Made by a program: the position numbers and the translations under genes. 34,152 bases of DNA from Dehalococcoidia bacterium (GTDB lineage: Bacteria; Chloroflexota; Dehalococcoidia; GIF9; AB-539-J10): NCBI GenBank assembly GCA_007129495.1, contig SKVJ01000038.1, forward strand, positions 1 to 34,152, read 5' to 3'. The notes below the pieces were generated by a model. The model was not told where the DNA came from. It was given only the letters and a program-made list of their open reading frames with translations, and ran no database searches. This document shows positions 1 to 9,106 of the stretch, in pieces (within the stretch, counting starts at the first letter, position 1; each line of letters opens with the position of its first letter).

Positions 1-538
1 AAGGTAACGGCTGCCAGTGTTGCTCGCCGAGAGTGTCGACTTCGGCACAGCCATAAGTTCCGATCCCAAAGTGTAGAACCAGCGCAGTGGCGCCGTGCTG
101 TGTGCGTCGAACGGATGTGCCAGGATGACACCGGTTCGCAGTACTGGTAGCGCGCATTCGGATCCGGTCTCACTGATAAGAGTGGGGCTGTCCGGCCGTT
201 TCTGAAATATATCGTCTTACTACAAGTGCGTACCCGCAGCATCAGATCCTGGAAGAGAACCGAGTCGAGTATAAACTGAACCACACTGCGATTGGTACGA
301 TCATTTGTCATACAGGGTATCGGTTTCATCTGCACCTCAGGGCATACTGGCGACCAAGGCAGGAGGGTGTCAATTCTCTTGTCCCTGTTATCAGCCGGTT
401 TGGGTGTGAATCTGCATGAGGAAGGAGCACCGGCTGAATATGCTACTCTTGAAGCACTGGGCTAACCGTGGTTCGGGCAGGCCGAAGACAGTCGCTAAGG
501 AGATAACGCGCCGACGGTGCAGACAGGCTAGAGTCCGT
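1..538. other. Left-edge region with no supported gene
   Basis: I see no convincing gene here. A minus-strand frame stays open from about position 213 to the window edge, but it has no early ATG with a ribosome-binding site and I recognise no domain in it. It could be the amino end of a gene continuing to the left, or chance. Positions 416-538 are open in the frame of the following FxsA gene, but they encode a basic, non-family-like extension. Confidence 0.3.
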
Positions 539-934
539 ATGCTTCACAAGCTAGTACTCCTATTCGTGGCTATGCCACTGATCGAACTCACCATTCTTCT
601 CTACCTGGGAAGCCTCATTGGCGTTCTCTATACGATACTCATAGTCGTAGTGACGGGCGTTGTGGGAGCCTTTTTGACTAAGCAGCAAGGGCTTATTACC
701 ATCTCCAGAATCCGGAGCCAAATCGACCGTGGCATTCTACCCGCCGATGAATTCTTCCAGGCGGCTCTGATACTTGGCGGCGGCTTGCTGCTGCTTACAC
801 CCGGTCTTATCACGGACCTCGCTGGATTTGCGATGCTTATCCCAAAGACCAGGAATTTCGTGGCGAGGTGGCTGCGATCCTGCATTCAGTCGATGATTCA
901 ACGCCGGGAGTTGCAGTATTGGCAGATTCGGTAG
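539..934 (+). CDS. fxsA: FxsA-family cytoplasmic membrane protein
   Basis: This encodes a 131-residue protein of the FxsA family, small inner-membrane proteins named for the E. coli protein that relieves F-exclusion of phage T7; their ordinary cellular role is not well defined. What is seen: two close hydrophobic segments at about residues 3-20 and 22-46, a third at about 73-88, and the family hallmark PGLITDLAGFAMLIPKTR near residues 88-105. A longer reading from position 416 is open, but it adds 41 basic residues that FxsA proteins lack, so I start at the ATG at 539, where the typical MLxKLxLLFxAxPLIEL beginning occurs. The ribosome-binding site is weak. No operon partner is evident; the next gene follows after about 140 bases on the same strand. 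Confidence 0.85.
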   Translation: MLHKLVLLFVAMPLIELTILLYLGSLIGVLYTILIVVVTGVVGAFLTKQQGLITISRIRSQIDRGILPADEFFQAALILGGGLLLLTPGLITDLAGFAMLIPKTRNFVARWLRSCIQSMIQRRELQYWQIR

Positions 935-1075
935 CGAGGAACGTGCAGGCATCATTAGACAACTGATGCGGAGTAGTCCTTCCGGCGCTGAGCCGGCTGA
1001 ACGGCAACGTAACAGTTTCGGCTTGATAATCGGTGAATTGGGACGGACGCGAATCTTCCTTTGGAGTGCAGAGTG

Positions 1076-1789
1076 ATGCTTACAGTTACACGTGCGAATA
1101 CGAAGTATCTGATAGTTGGCGTAATCCTGTCCGCAATGGCCATTACTGCCATGGCCACCGGTATTCTGCTGCTTCGACAGGAGCTCAATGCCACCCGCAG
1201 CGTGCTGGAATTCACCCACAGTCAGCTCACGCAGGCTGAGATAACCTTGCAGACGACACAGACCTCTCTGAAAGAGGTTGAGGCTCTTCTGGCAGGCACC
1301 CAGGACAGTCTCGAAATCACAGCGGTTGCCCTCGACATTGTTACCGAACGGGCAAATTCATTCGAGACTGCCTTGAGCAACCTTGAAGCAAACTACCAAA
1401 GGCTGACTGCAGGGTATGGGTACGCCGTGCGTGACCCTACCTATGATATGGTGATGGGTTTCCTTGAAGCCGACCCGACGATTGACCGACGCTACGATAT
1501 CGACAACTACAATTGCACCGACTTCAGCGCGGACGTGAAAGCGAATGCCGCCCGTGAAGGAATACGCTGCGCTTATGTGAACATTTACTTTCCGAACCTG
1601 CTTGGGCACGCCATCGTAGCATTCAACACTACGGACAAAGGCCTGATATTCATCGAGCCGCAGACAGGTGGTGAGGTGGATTTGCGCGTAGGACGAAGCT
1701 ATTATGAGAGCTTGATACTTGAATCCGGACAGTCCTACTTCCGGCCCGATTATGATGACACCGTAGTTCGGTACTCGCTTATCTGGTGA
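1076..1789 (+). CDS. Membrane-anchored coiled-coil protein with C-terminal Cys-His-Glu (transglutaminase/papain-like) domain
   Basis: The 237-residue product begins with a short basic stretch and one transmembrane helix (about residues 11-33). A heptad-like, Q/T/L-rich coiled coil follows (about 36-110), then a globular domain (about 118-237). Within that domain C147 (context YNCTDFSAD), H178 (GHAIVAF) and E194 (FIEPQ) occur in the order and spacing of transglutaminase-like or papain-fold cysteine hydrolases. That similarity is inferred from pattern only, and I cannot name a family. The topology predicts an extracytoplasmic catalytic domain held away from the membrane by the coiled coil, as for cell-wall or surface-protein processing enzymes. 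The start is the ATG at 1076, preceded by TTGGAG with about nine bases of spacing; the in-frame TTG at 1061 is itself part of that ribosome-binding site. Confidence 0.7.
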   Translation: MLTVTRANTKYLIVGVILSAMAITAMATGILLLRQELNATRSVLEFTHSQLTQAEITLQTTQTSLKEVEALLAGTQDSLEITAVALDIVTERANSFETALSNLEANYQRLTAGYGYAVRDPTYDMVMGFLEADPTIDRRYDIDNYNCTDFSADVKANAAREGIRCAYVNIYFPNLLGHAIVAFNTTDKGLIFIEPQTGGEVDLRVGRSYYESLILESGQSYFRPDYDDTVVRYSLIW

Positions 1790-2205
1790 CGGCGGCCTGA
1801 AGGGGACATTCTCATCGGTTCGGTACAACCGTCGTTGCACCTGTGTGTCGAAGAGAGGCCCTGTATGTGGCGCTGCGACAAATGCAATCCGTAACCAGGT
1901 GTACGGCTGAAGTCAGACTGTCGGTAGCCTCGATAGAGAACCTGCATCCGCTTCGCATGGCCTTCAAGTGGTTGCAGATGAGTCTATCAACATCATCTAT
2001 TCGCCTTAGAAGGCAACGCTGGGCGGAGCACGACTAGAACTCATATGAACAGTGCTGAGATTGCGACACAGGTTTGACCCGCAAGGTACGGGCTGGTTAT
2101 TCTGTGCACATAGTCAACCTGGACAGTCCGTCCCTGTCAGGGCTCTCCATCAGGCAGTGAGGGCAGGACGCCCCTGATCTCGTGAGCAGGAATGGGTGCG
2201 AATTT
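1790..2205. other. Intergenic region with start-proximal hairpin
   Basis: I see no gene in these 416 bases. Near the right end, ATCAG (2149-2153) can pair with CTGAT (2174-2178), enclosing a GGGC/GCCC stem (2161-2164 with 2170-2173). The hairpin ends just before an in-frame GTG at 2182. It argues against use of that GTG, or could modulate translation of the downstream membrane protein. Confidence 0.3.
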
Positions 2206-3435
2206 GTGAGATGGTTGGGTCGGTACGTGAGGCATTGGCTCGAAGACCGCACTCTTGTTCGGAATGTACGAGCTGGTGCACTGCTCGAGCGTTTCTTCAT
2301 CGCTGCCGTGACTGCTGTCCTGCTCATTCGCCTCTATCTCCTGTTCCTTTACCAGTATCTCGTTGAGTATGTTTCCGTCCTCGGAAGCATTGTCATAGGA
2401 CCGTTCCACATCGCTCATATGCTCTGGGGCGGACTTCTCATGGTGGCTGGTTTTGTCCTGTTACTCACGTTCTTGGGCCGTTCAGTCCATGGGGTAGCGG
2501 CAGTCATTTGCGGAATTGGATTCGGAACATTCATTGATGAATTGGGTAAGGTCATCACGCTCGACAAAGATTACTTATACCAACCCATTTTCTCCATAAT
2601 CTACGTCATATTCGTTGCTCTCTTCATAGGGCTACGTGTGCTTCAACATCCCCGGCTCCTTTCTGCACAGGCAGCACTGGTTAATGCGTTACAGTACGCA
2701 CAGCAGACAGTGTTGCAGGACCTGGGACCCGGGGAACGCCGTCATGCGCTTGCGCTGCTCGAACAGAGCGACCCTTCTCACCCTATCGTTGCACCATTGC
2801 GGCAAACTATGGAATCAATCGACATTAACTCCCTTCGTCGTCCTTCGATATTCGAGCGTCTCAGGATGTCGCTACAGCGTACCTATGCCTGGCTTGCCGG
2901 CAGGTGGTGGTTCTCATACGCGGTTGTAGGACTGTTCGTTGCGCTCTCCATGGGTGACCTCTACCAGACCATACTCCACGTGGTGTGGTCGGAGTATCTT
3001 GTCGTCATAGTGTTCATCGCACTGCTTGGCATGATCCTTTTCTCCGGCGCTCTCTTCGTCAGACACACCTCCACACGACTGGTCAGAACTGCAGGCCTGT
3101 TGTCGATCGCGGCTCTCCTGTCCGCTGGAATCGTTCTCCACCTCGAGCAACGTCCTGAGACTATCATCCACTGGATTCAACTCATCGCTCCTACCATTTC
3201 TGCCTTCCTGGTTCTGGCCGGAACACTGCTGATCTGGCGCTCTCGCATTTCGGCTTACAGGATGTTTGTGCTCGCTGTACTCGTGTCCATCTTTGTAACG
3301 CAGGTGTTTGCCTTCCACGATGCGCAGATACTGGCAGTAACCGGACTGTTTCTGCGCATTATCATCCTCATGGTATTACGCTTCATGCTGAGCCAGGAGG
3401 AAGCTACGATTGCTTCGTCAGGCTCTTGCGTATAA
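2206..3435 (+). CDS. Multi-pass membrane protein of unknown function, paralogue A
   Basis: A 409-residue integral membrane protein with about ten hydrophobic segments: four at roughly 30-49, 70-90, 97-115 and 128-146, then a cytoplasm-like loop of about 85 residues rich in Q, R and E, then about six more from 236 to 393. I do not recognise a named family. The most conserved signature is GFGTFIDELGK (about 105-115), an acidic/basic motif inside a membrane segment, followed by a tyrosine-rich loop. The gene at 6075 is a full-length paralogue. The reading frame is open back to a GTG at 2182, but starting at the GTG at 2206 gives exactly the same number of residues (17) before the shared VRN motif as in the paralogue, so I use 2206. 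It lies upstream of the DPGTGS and hydrolase genes on the same strand. Confidence 0.75.
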   Translation: MRWLGRYVRHWLEDRTLVRNVRAGALLERFFIAAVTAVLLIRLYLLFLYQYLVEYVSVLGSIVIGPFHIAHMLWGGLLMVAGFVLLLTFLGRSVHGVAAVICGIGFGTFIDELGKVITLDKDYLYQPIFSIIYVIFVALFIGLRVLQHPRLLSAQAALVNALQYAQQTVLQDLGPGERRHALALLEQSDPSHPIVAPLRQTMESIDINSLRRPSIFERLRMSLQRTYAWLAGRWWFSYAVVGLFVALSMGDLYQTILHVVWSEYLVVIVFIALLGMILFSGALFVRHTSTRLVRTAGLLSIAALLSAGIVLHLEQRPETIIHWIQLIAPTISAFLVLAGTLLIWRSRISAYRMFVLAVLVSIFVTQVFAFHDAQILAVTGLFLRIIILMVLRFMLSQEEATIASSGSCV

Positions 3436-3608
3436 CGCTGCGATTGCCGGCTCTTGTGATGAATCTATTTGACGTGCGCCGTATGCGCGTGGTAGCGTCA
3501 AGGTGTTGAATATGTGTCGGTTCATACGGCAGTCAGCCGTTCATCTGATTGATCCGTCGCAGGATTGATCTCAATACTGGGGGGAAATCCTCGACAAAGG
3601 AGGAGAAG

Positions 3609-3851
3609 ATGATGGCAGAGTGTTTAGTTAACGTCTGGACCATATCTTACTTCATCCCATTCGTGGAAGGGGCGTCTGCAGCGGCGGTTCCCGGTTATCT
3701 CGACCCCGGTACGGGGAGTCTCATAATCCAGATGCTGATCGGAACACTGGTCGGTGGGGTTGTCGCGGCAAGGCTCTTCTGGAAACGAGGTGCGGAGCGG
3801 GTTAAGAGCCTGTTCCGTAGCGGGCCCGGAAATGACACGCCAGAGAACTAG
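3609..3851 (+). CDS. Small DPGTGS-type membrane protein
   Basis: This is an 80-residue protein with one hydrophobic N-terminal segment (about 7-26, possibly a cleavable signal). The stretch YLDPGTGSLIIQMLIGTLVGG comes next, at about 30-50, then a basic tail. Small proteins with a DPGTGS-membrane helix-basic tail layout recur in bacteria next to membrane-bound sulfatase/phosphodiesterase-like genes, and one such gene follows here, so a role as partner of that enzyme is a fair inference; the biochemical function is unknown. The start is decided by an excellent ribosome-binding site (AAAGGAGGAG, 3596-3605) before the paired ATGs at 3609 and 3612. An open extension to 3549 lacks such a site. Confidence 0.75.
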   Translation: MMAECLVNVWTISYFIPFVEGASAAAVPGYLDPGTGSLIIQMLIGTLVGGVVAARLFWKRGAERVKSLFRSGPGNDTPEN

Positions 3852-3885
3852 GCGGCGGTTCTCCGCATCGGTAACGGAGGCCAGC

Positions 3886-4098
3886 ATGTACCTCGACCAT
3901 CAAGAGGACATGCCGTATTATCTGAGATTGAATCGGCACGCCGGCGATTGTCATGGTTCGATAGCGCAAATTGCCTGTGCAAATGTGGCCTTCCAGTTCG
4001 GCTTCAGTCGCTCAACGCAAGCAGCGAAGTTCCGCCCGGCGACGCTTCTGCCGGCCGCAACGCCTGTCAGGTTCAGTTCGGGGGACATCAGGTCATGA
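3886..4098 (+). CDS. Possible 70-residue ORF coupled to the hydrolase gene
   Basis: An ATG at 3886 follows GGAGG (3876-3880) with ideal spacing and opens a 70-codon frame. Its TGA overlaps the hydrolase start as ATGA at 4095-4098, the classic arrangement for translational coupling. The product would be soluble, with no motif that I recognise. Codon third positions are moderately G+C-rich, as in neighbouring genes. It may be a true small protein, a leader that feeds ribosomes to the hydrolase start, or chance. No homology can be asserted. Confidence 0.35.
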   Translation: MYLDHQEDMPYYLRLNRHAGDCHGSIAQIACANVAFQFGFSRSTQAAKFRPATLLPAATPVRFSSGDIRS

Positions 4099-5717
4099 AG
4101 TCGCCACTAGTTATTCACCCGCCCCTGTTCACGCTGTTTCCTTTTCTCTTCTTCTATGCGCACAACATCCAGGAGATGCACACGCTGAGCCTGTCATTCA
4201 CTCTTCTGCTGCTTGGATTCCTTCTGGGGCTTACTTTTCTTATATTGTTTCTCTTCGCGACGCTGTTCAAAGACAAGACTAAGGCTGCGCTTGCAACGAC
4301 CATCCTGATTGTGACGATTCTCGTTTTCAGCAGTTTGTATGATCTCATTGCACAGCGAATCGGCTTCGCCGGTGCCTCATTCATCCTGGCTCTGTCCCAG
4401 ACACTGCTGCTTGTTGTGTTCATCCTTGGCATTGTCTTCCTCGGGTGGTTGATTCTCCGGTCTCGGTTCACATCCGGACTGAGTGCCAAACCTTCAGCTA
4501 TTGTCGTTGTTCTCGTTCTGCTTCTGGGCGCAGTGTATGGCCTTGCAGCACAGCGACTGGGATTGGATCCTGGCTACATCTTTCTGATGTCACCCGTGAT
4601 TGTGTGCATCGGATATTGTTTCTACCGACTCGGGAAGAGTCGCCGCGACTTTCGGATCGCGACTCTTGCGCTTAATGCCGCGGCCATAACTCTGACGGTA
4701 ATGAATGTCTTCTCGATTGGCCATTACGAGGTTACTGCCGCGCGGTCGCTCTCTGCTCTTTCGGATGATCAGGAGACGATGCCGGTAGCTCCCGTCGGCG
4801 AGATGCCTGACATTTACTTCATCATACTCGACGAGTATGCCCACGTTGATACGATGAAAGAACACTACGACTACGATAACACCCACTTCATCCAATACCT
4901 GAAGGACAGGGGCTTTTTCGTGGCACCTGACAGCGTCACGATGTACGAAGAGACGGTCATGTGTGTTGCATCCATACTAAACATGGAAGTCACCTGCGAA
5001 CACGAACATCGACGCGTGACTCTGGAGCGGATCAATCAGAATAGAGTGATGCAGTATCTTGAGTCGCTTGGCTACAATCTCATCTACTTTGGCCACTATT
5101 CGGAACTTGGCCGGTACGTCATCGACGCTCATCTGCAAATGAACTACTACCTGGATGCCGATTATTCGCCCTTTACCGTTCAATTTACGAATTTCATGCT
5201 GGCGTCCAACATTGCGGCCCCACTTGTTCACAATCACATCGCTGATAGTGAGTACGTCCGTTATCATCGAAATGCAGTCAGGAATACCTTGAAGCACCTC
5301 GGTGAGACGCCTGCATTGGATGGTCCTAAGTTCGTTTTCGCACACCTAATGATACCTCATGTGCCCTTCATCTTCGGCCCAGAAGGTGAACACGTGCCAC
5401 CCGAGCATATGTTCAACTACGCGGACAAGGAATACTATCGAGGGCAATACATTTATGCGACTCAGCAGATTATGACCGTAATAGAACGAATACTCGAACA
5501 GTCAGATCATGAACCGATCATTATTCTGCAATCGGATCACGGTCCGAGGTGGCTCGATGGTTGGGAGCAGATACTGAACGCGATGTATCTGCCGCAAGAC
5601 GGCGATTCCTTACTGCACGATGCAATCCCGCCCGTGGACACATTCCGGGTGATATTCAACCACTATTTCGACGCGGGTCTTGAGCCCGAGGCTGAGTTGT
5701 TCCCCATGGAACAGTGA
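4095..5717 (+). CDS. Membrane-bound alkaline-phosphatase-superfamily hydrolase (sulfatase/phosphodiesterase-like)
   Basis: A 540-residue protein with an N-terminal membrane domain of about seven hydrophobic segments (9-23, 31-58, 65-82, 93-122, 134-150, 160-177, 189-207), then an extracytoplasmic catalytic domain from about 236. Expected metal and nucleophile positions of the alkaline phosphatase superfamily are visible: D246 in IILDEY, T287 in MYEETVMCVASILNM (nucleophile position), H417/H422 in HLMIPHVPF, and D481-H482 in QSDHG. The architecture is that of membrane sulfatase-like enzymes acting on surface polymers or lipid-linked phosphodiesters, such as LTA-synthase relatives; the substrate is unknown. 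The ATG at 4095 is chosen because the hydrophobic domain begins there. A longer open frame to 3948 encodes a non-hydrophobic stretch and lacks a site. Confidence 0.8.
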   Translation: MKSPLVIHPPLFTLFPFLFFYAHNIQEMHTLSLSFTLLLLGFLLGLTFLILFLFATLFKDKTKAALATTILIVTILVFSSLYDLIAQRIGFAGASFILALSQTLLLVVFILGIVFLGWLILRSRFTSGLSAKPSAIVVVLVLLLGAVYGLAAQRLGLDPGYIFLMSPVIVCIGYCFYRLGKSRRDFRIATLALNAAAITLTVMNVFSIGHYEVTAARSLSALSDDQETMPVAPVGEMPDIYFIILDEYAHVDTMKEHYDYDNTHFIQYLKDRGFFVAPDSVTMYEETVMCVASILNMEVTCEHEHRRVTLERINQNRVMQYLESLGYNLIYFGHYSELGRYVIDAHLQMNYYLDADYSPFTVQFTNFMLASNIAAPLVHNHIADSEYVRYHRNAVRNTLKHLGETPALDGPKFVFAHLMIPHVPFIFGPEGEHVPPEHMFNYADKEYYRGQYIYATQQIMTVIERILEQSDHEPIIILQSDHGPRWLDGWEQILNAMYLPQDGDSLLHDAIPPVDTFRVIFNHYFDAGLEPEAELFPMEQ

Positions 5718-6074
5718 CTTCGTGGTCTGGCGGACTCGAACGGCACATAGTCAATCATTTGGAGCCTGATGAGTCCGCATACGCTGTATGATCAAGGATG
5801 CGCCGGTGCAATGACGGGATCCGCATTCATGGCCGGAGATTCCCAACGGGTGACCTCCCAGCACATATGTGGCGTGTGGCAAGACACCATTCATTGCGAC
5901 CACCCTTGAACCCGTATGATCTTCCGGAGCCTGCCTGACTGCTTTGTGTCCAATGTCGCCGGCGTGTATTCTTAAAGTCGTACATGCACTGCGGAGCATG
6001 ACTGTTGCGAAGTCTGAATCCGACTGGTACAGAGGCAACGACAGCAATTCACCGACACTCCGGAGTGCTAACTG
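5718..6074. other. Intergenic region, palindromic ribosome-binding site at its end
   Basis: I find no gene in these 357 bases. Immediately before the next gene lies a 12-bp perfect palindrome, CACTCCGGAGTG (6056-6067), whose right half supplies the GGAG ribosome-binding site for the ATG at 6075. It may be a small operator or simply a coincidence. Confidence 0.3.
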
Positions 6075-7331
6075 ATGAATCAAAGCAGACGTATCGAACA
6101 CCGCCTGACAGACAAACGCGCGTTCGTACGTAACCTTCAAGCGGGAGTCCTCCTTGAAGACTTCTTCATCGCGGCAGTGGCCTCTGTATTGGTCATCCGC
6201 CTGTATTTGTTCGGCATCGCCTATCCTTTCCTCGTGAACTACGCACCGGTCGCGGGAAGGGTTGTGGCAGGCCCAATTCACTTCTCGCATATTTTGTGGG
6301 GTGGGCTTCTCATGCTGGCTGCATTCGTCTTGTTGGTTGCGTTTGTGGGCCGATCGGACCAGGGTTTGGCAGCCGTCATTGGTGGCATCGGGTTTGGCGC
6401 ATTTATTGATTCCCTTGGGAAACTCATCGCAGTCGATCCCAATTACTTCTATCAACCCGCTGTCGCGCTCATCTACATAATATTTGTAGGTTTGTTCCTC
6501 GGACTCCGAATTGCACAGCGACCACCACGCATATCTGAGCGGACGGCACTGGTCAATGCACTGCAATATGCACAGCAGGCCGTATTGCATGATTTCAGTT
6601 CTTCAGACCGCGACCACGCCATCTCACTGCTTGATTACAGCGATCCTCAACATCCGATGATCCTGCCATTGCGTAGAACCCTCGAGCAGACTGAGCCTTT
6701 CGTAGGACGCTCCACTTCTGTTCTGGCGCGTGCCAAAGAATCAGTGCGGAGGACTTATGCGTGGATTATCAGAAGGTGGTGGTTCACATACGCCGTCGTT
6801 GGGGTGTTCGTGGTGGTCTCAGTAGCTGACCTCTATCAGACCCTCCTCGAGGTAGTGTGGTCTGAGTATCTCATCGCCATTGTGACCATCGCCGTAGCAG
6901 GATTGGTCCTGCTCTCCGGTGCCCTGCGCTCGCGACAGCCGTCAACCCGGTTGGTGAGAACTGCCGGTGTCCTGCTGTTTGCCGCGCTGTTGTCTGCCGG
7001 AATCGCACTCCACCTCGAACGACGCCCTGAATCCCTCATCCACTGGGTTCAGATGGCTTCTCCAATAGCTACCTCCGCGCTGGTTATGGTCGGGATTCTT
7101 GCAATCTGGCGCGTTCGCATCGTGGCCTATAGGATGTTCCATCTTGCGATCCTGATCTCGATCTTTATAACGCAGGTGTTCGCATTCCATGATGTGCAGC
7201 ATCTGGCCGTCGCAGGTCTTGCAATGCGAGTGCTTATCCTGATGGCACTCCGCGTTATGATTCATGACGAAGAAGACGTGGAGACGACACGAATTGGCAC
7301 AAGACAAGCGGAACCACTTCCTTCCGAGTAG
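6075..7331 (+). CDS. Multi-pass membrane protein of unknown function, paralogue B
   Basis: A 418-residue polytopic protein, homologous end to end with the protein at 2206. Both share VRN..AG.LLE.FFIAAV near the start, GIGFG.FID.LGK in the third hydrophobic segment, ALVNALQYAQQ.VL in the central soluble loop, RRTYAW and RWWF before the fifth segment, DLYQT and VVWSEYL, and ITQVFAFHD near the end. It has about ten hydrophobic segments. The C-terminal tail differs (acidic, E/D/T-rich, then basic). The ATG at 6075 has GGAG nine bases upstream. The two copies are diverged at the DNA level, so the duplication is old rather than a recent tandem event. The function is unknown. The acidic and basic residues retained within membrane segments would suit a transporter, channel or sensor, but nothing here decides between these. 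Confidence 0.8.
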   Translation: MNQSRRIEHRLTDKRAFVRNLQAGVLLEDFFIAAVASVLVIRLYLFGIAYPFLVNYAPVAGRVVAGPIHFSHILWGGLLMLAAFVLLVAFVGRSDQGLAAVIGGIGFGAFIDSLGKLIAVDPNYFYQPAVALIYIIFVGLFLGLRIAQRPPRISERTALVNALQYAQQAVLHDFSSSDRDHAISLLDYSDPQHPMILPLRRTLEQTEPFVGRSTSVLARAKESVRRTYAWIIRRWWFTYAVVGVFVVVSVADLYQTLLEVVWSEYLIAIVTIAVAGLVLLSGALRSRQPSTRLVRTAGVLLFAALLSAGIALHLERRPESLIHWVQMASPIATSALVMVGILAIWRVRIVAYRMFHLAILISIFITQVFAFHDVQHLAVAGLAMRVLILMALRVMIHDEEDVETTRIGTRQAEPLPSE

Positions 7332-7648
7332 GTCGAGCCACGCCTCCACAAGTCGGCCCTCAGGCTACTTGCCTGGACAGGTCACGCACCATCATCGCTG
7401 TGGTCTCGTAATGGCGCAGATTGAAAGCGACCATCACTCATGGCAGGTTGTACCTCCTCATCATGCCATCATCTTCTTTGGTGTGGTGAATTCTGAAGTT
7501 GGGTGTCGTGTTTCGCTTGGTCGGTGAGGCGTTTCCCGACCAAAGATACGAGTAGCGAACAAAGGACACCACTTCTGTGATACCGTTAGGGAGTAACTGC
7601 AGAGAATCTCTTCGACTTCATTGACGAGACTGGAAGTACCTAACGCAT
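7332..7648. other. Leader region of the first sigma gene, with inverted repeat
   Basis: No gene is supported in these 317 bases. An 8-bp perfect inverted repeat, TTGGTCGG (7517-7524) with CCGACCAA (7536-7543), lies about 105 bases upstream of the sigma-factor start. It could be an operator or an RNA hairpin in the leader. I do not see a good -35/-10 pair. Confidence 0.3.
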
Positions 7649-9106
7649 ATGAACATCAGTCGGGACGCACTTGATACTCAGGACCGGTCAATCGAAACGG
7701 TGAGCAACGGTTATCACGAGGATGTGGAGGATCGTTTGAAGTCTTCAGGCAGGGAACAAGTGGACGATGGAACTCTGCCGCTGTCCGGGAGTGATTTCTC
7801 TACGATGATCCCCATCGATGGGCATGACCTGACGGACGACTCCGTCGGCACATATCTTCGTGAGATAGCTCAGGTGCCGCTGTTGACCGCAGCTGAAGAG
7901 AGAGTGCTATCGGGGCGAATTGAGCGTGGCAGGCATATAGATCGCATCGAGCGTGCGTATTTCGAGAAACATCACACTGACCTTTCCGCGATTGAATTGA
8001 CGTCGCACCTCCTGGAACAGGTAGTGAGAGCCTATCCGCTTCTGCTGGCTGTGCGGCGACACCTGGATATCGACGATGGGCTCAGTGTCCGCCAACTTGT
8101 AGACGCGCATGCGGTTCGAACAGCCATCGATAACGCGATCAAACCAGATCTTATTGAGGCAGTTGCAGAGCAGATGAATCGAGCCGCTGCGTCTTGCGAT
8201 GAGGCGATCGTTAGTTTGTCAGTGAACACCGGTCTACTGCCCGAACAGGCTAGAATACTCCTCGAGACGGAGCTTCCGGGACGACTTTGCAGCTTGATTC
8301 ACGACGGTGGATTGACTCTATTGTTTGAACCCTACGAAGACGAGTTTCGACAGCACTACGATGAAGCGAAGCGTGCTGCGCGAGATGCGGAGCGGCATCT
8401 CGCTCAGGCAAACCTCCGACTGGTCGTCAGCATCGCCAAAAAGTATATGGTCCATGGAATGACGCTTCTGGATCTGATTCAAGAGGGAAACATCGGCTTG
8501 CTCCGAGCTGTCGAAAAATACCGCCACCGGAAGGGCTTCAAGTTTAGTACCTATGCCACATGGTGGATTCGGCAGGGCGTCACCAGGGCTATCGCCGACC
8601 AGTCGCGCACGATACGGATTCCTGTGCACATGGTCGAGACTATGAATCGACTGTCTCGGGTCACGCGCCAGCTGAGACAGGAGCTGAAGTATGAACCAAG
8701 CTACGAGCAGATTGGATTCCGGCTCGACATGACCTCAGAGAGGGTTGAGGAGGTCATAGCTCTGTTTTCCCATGAACCCGTTTCCCTCGACACACCTGTC
8801 GGAGAGGACGGCGATTCGCTCCTTGGCGACTTCGTGGCTGACAGAACGAGCCCTGCCCCTCCGGAGGTTGCCACTGCGGAACTCCTGAAAGAGCAGATTG
8901 ACCGTGTACTTGACCAATTGACACCGCGCGAGAAGAGAGTCCTCCAGCTTCGCTTCGGGCTCAAGGATGGACATCTGCGCACTCTTGAGGAAGTCGGACA
9001 GGAGTTCCACCTTACCCGGGAACGTATCCGCCAGATTGAGGCACATGCATTGCGGAAACTCCGGCATCCGAGTCTGAGTCGCAAGCTCAAGGACTATCTG
9101 GACTAG
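7649..9106 (+). CDS. RNA polymerase sigma-70 family factor, copy 1 (RpoD/SigA-like)
   Basis: A 485-residue sigma-70 protein. Region 1.2 is at about 64-95 ([19 protein letters not shown]). Region 2 begins near 247 ([45 protein letters not shown]), with the -10-recognition segment intact. Region 3 follows [11 protein letters not shown], and region 4 is at about 425-480, ending in the helix-turn-helix [21 protein letters not shown] roughly 150-residue non-conserved segment separates regions 1.2 and 2.1. Intact regions 2 and 4 argue for recognition of ordinary TTGACA/TATAAT promoters, several of which can be read in this window. Region 1.1 of classical RpoD is absent or unrecognisable. A closely related copy lies at 31137, so one is probably the primary factor and the other an alternative group 2 factor; the sequence does not say which. 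Confidence 0.92.
   Translation: MNISRDALDTQDRSIETVSNGYHEDVEDRLKSSGREQVDDGTLPLSGSDFSTMIPIDGHDLTDDSVGTYLREIAQVPLLTAAEERVLSGRIERGRHIDRIERAYFEKHHTDLSAIELTSHLLEQVVRAYPLLLAVRRHLDIDDGLSVRQLVDAHAVRTAIDNAIKPDLIEAVAEQMNRAAASCDEAIVSLSVNTGLLPEQARILLETELPGRLCSLIHDGGLTLLFEPYEDEFRQHYDEAKRAARDAERHLAQANLRLVVSIAKKYMVHGMTLLDLIQEGNIGLLRAVEKYRHRKGFKFSTYATWWIRQGVTRAIADQSRTIRIPVHMVETMNRLSRVTRQLRQELKYEPSYEQIGFRLDMTSERVEEVIALFSHEPVSLDTPVGEDGDSLLGDFVADRTSPAPPEVATAELLKEQIDRVLDQLTPREKRVLQLRFGLKDGHLRTLEEVGQEFHLTRERIRQIEAHALRKLRHPSLSRKLKDYLD

Noticed and set aside
1-213. Minus-strand frame open to the window edge
   Set aside because: It contains no early ATG with a ribosome-binding site, no recognisable motif, and is only about 70 codons in view.
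5751-6590. Long minus-strand open frame (279 codons)
   Set aside because: It largely lies antisense to the clear membrane-protein gene at 6075; its product is Cys/His/Asp-rich without domain character.
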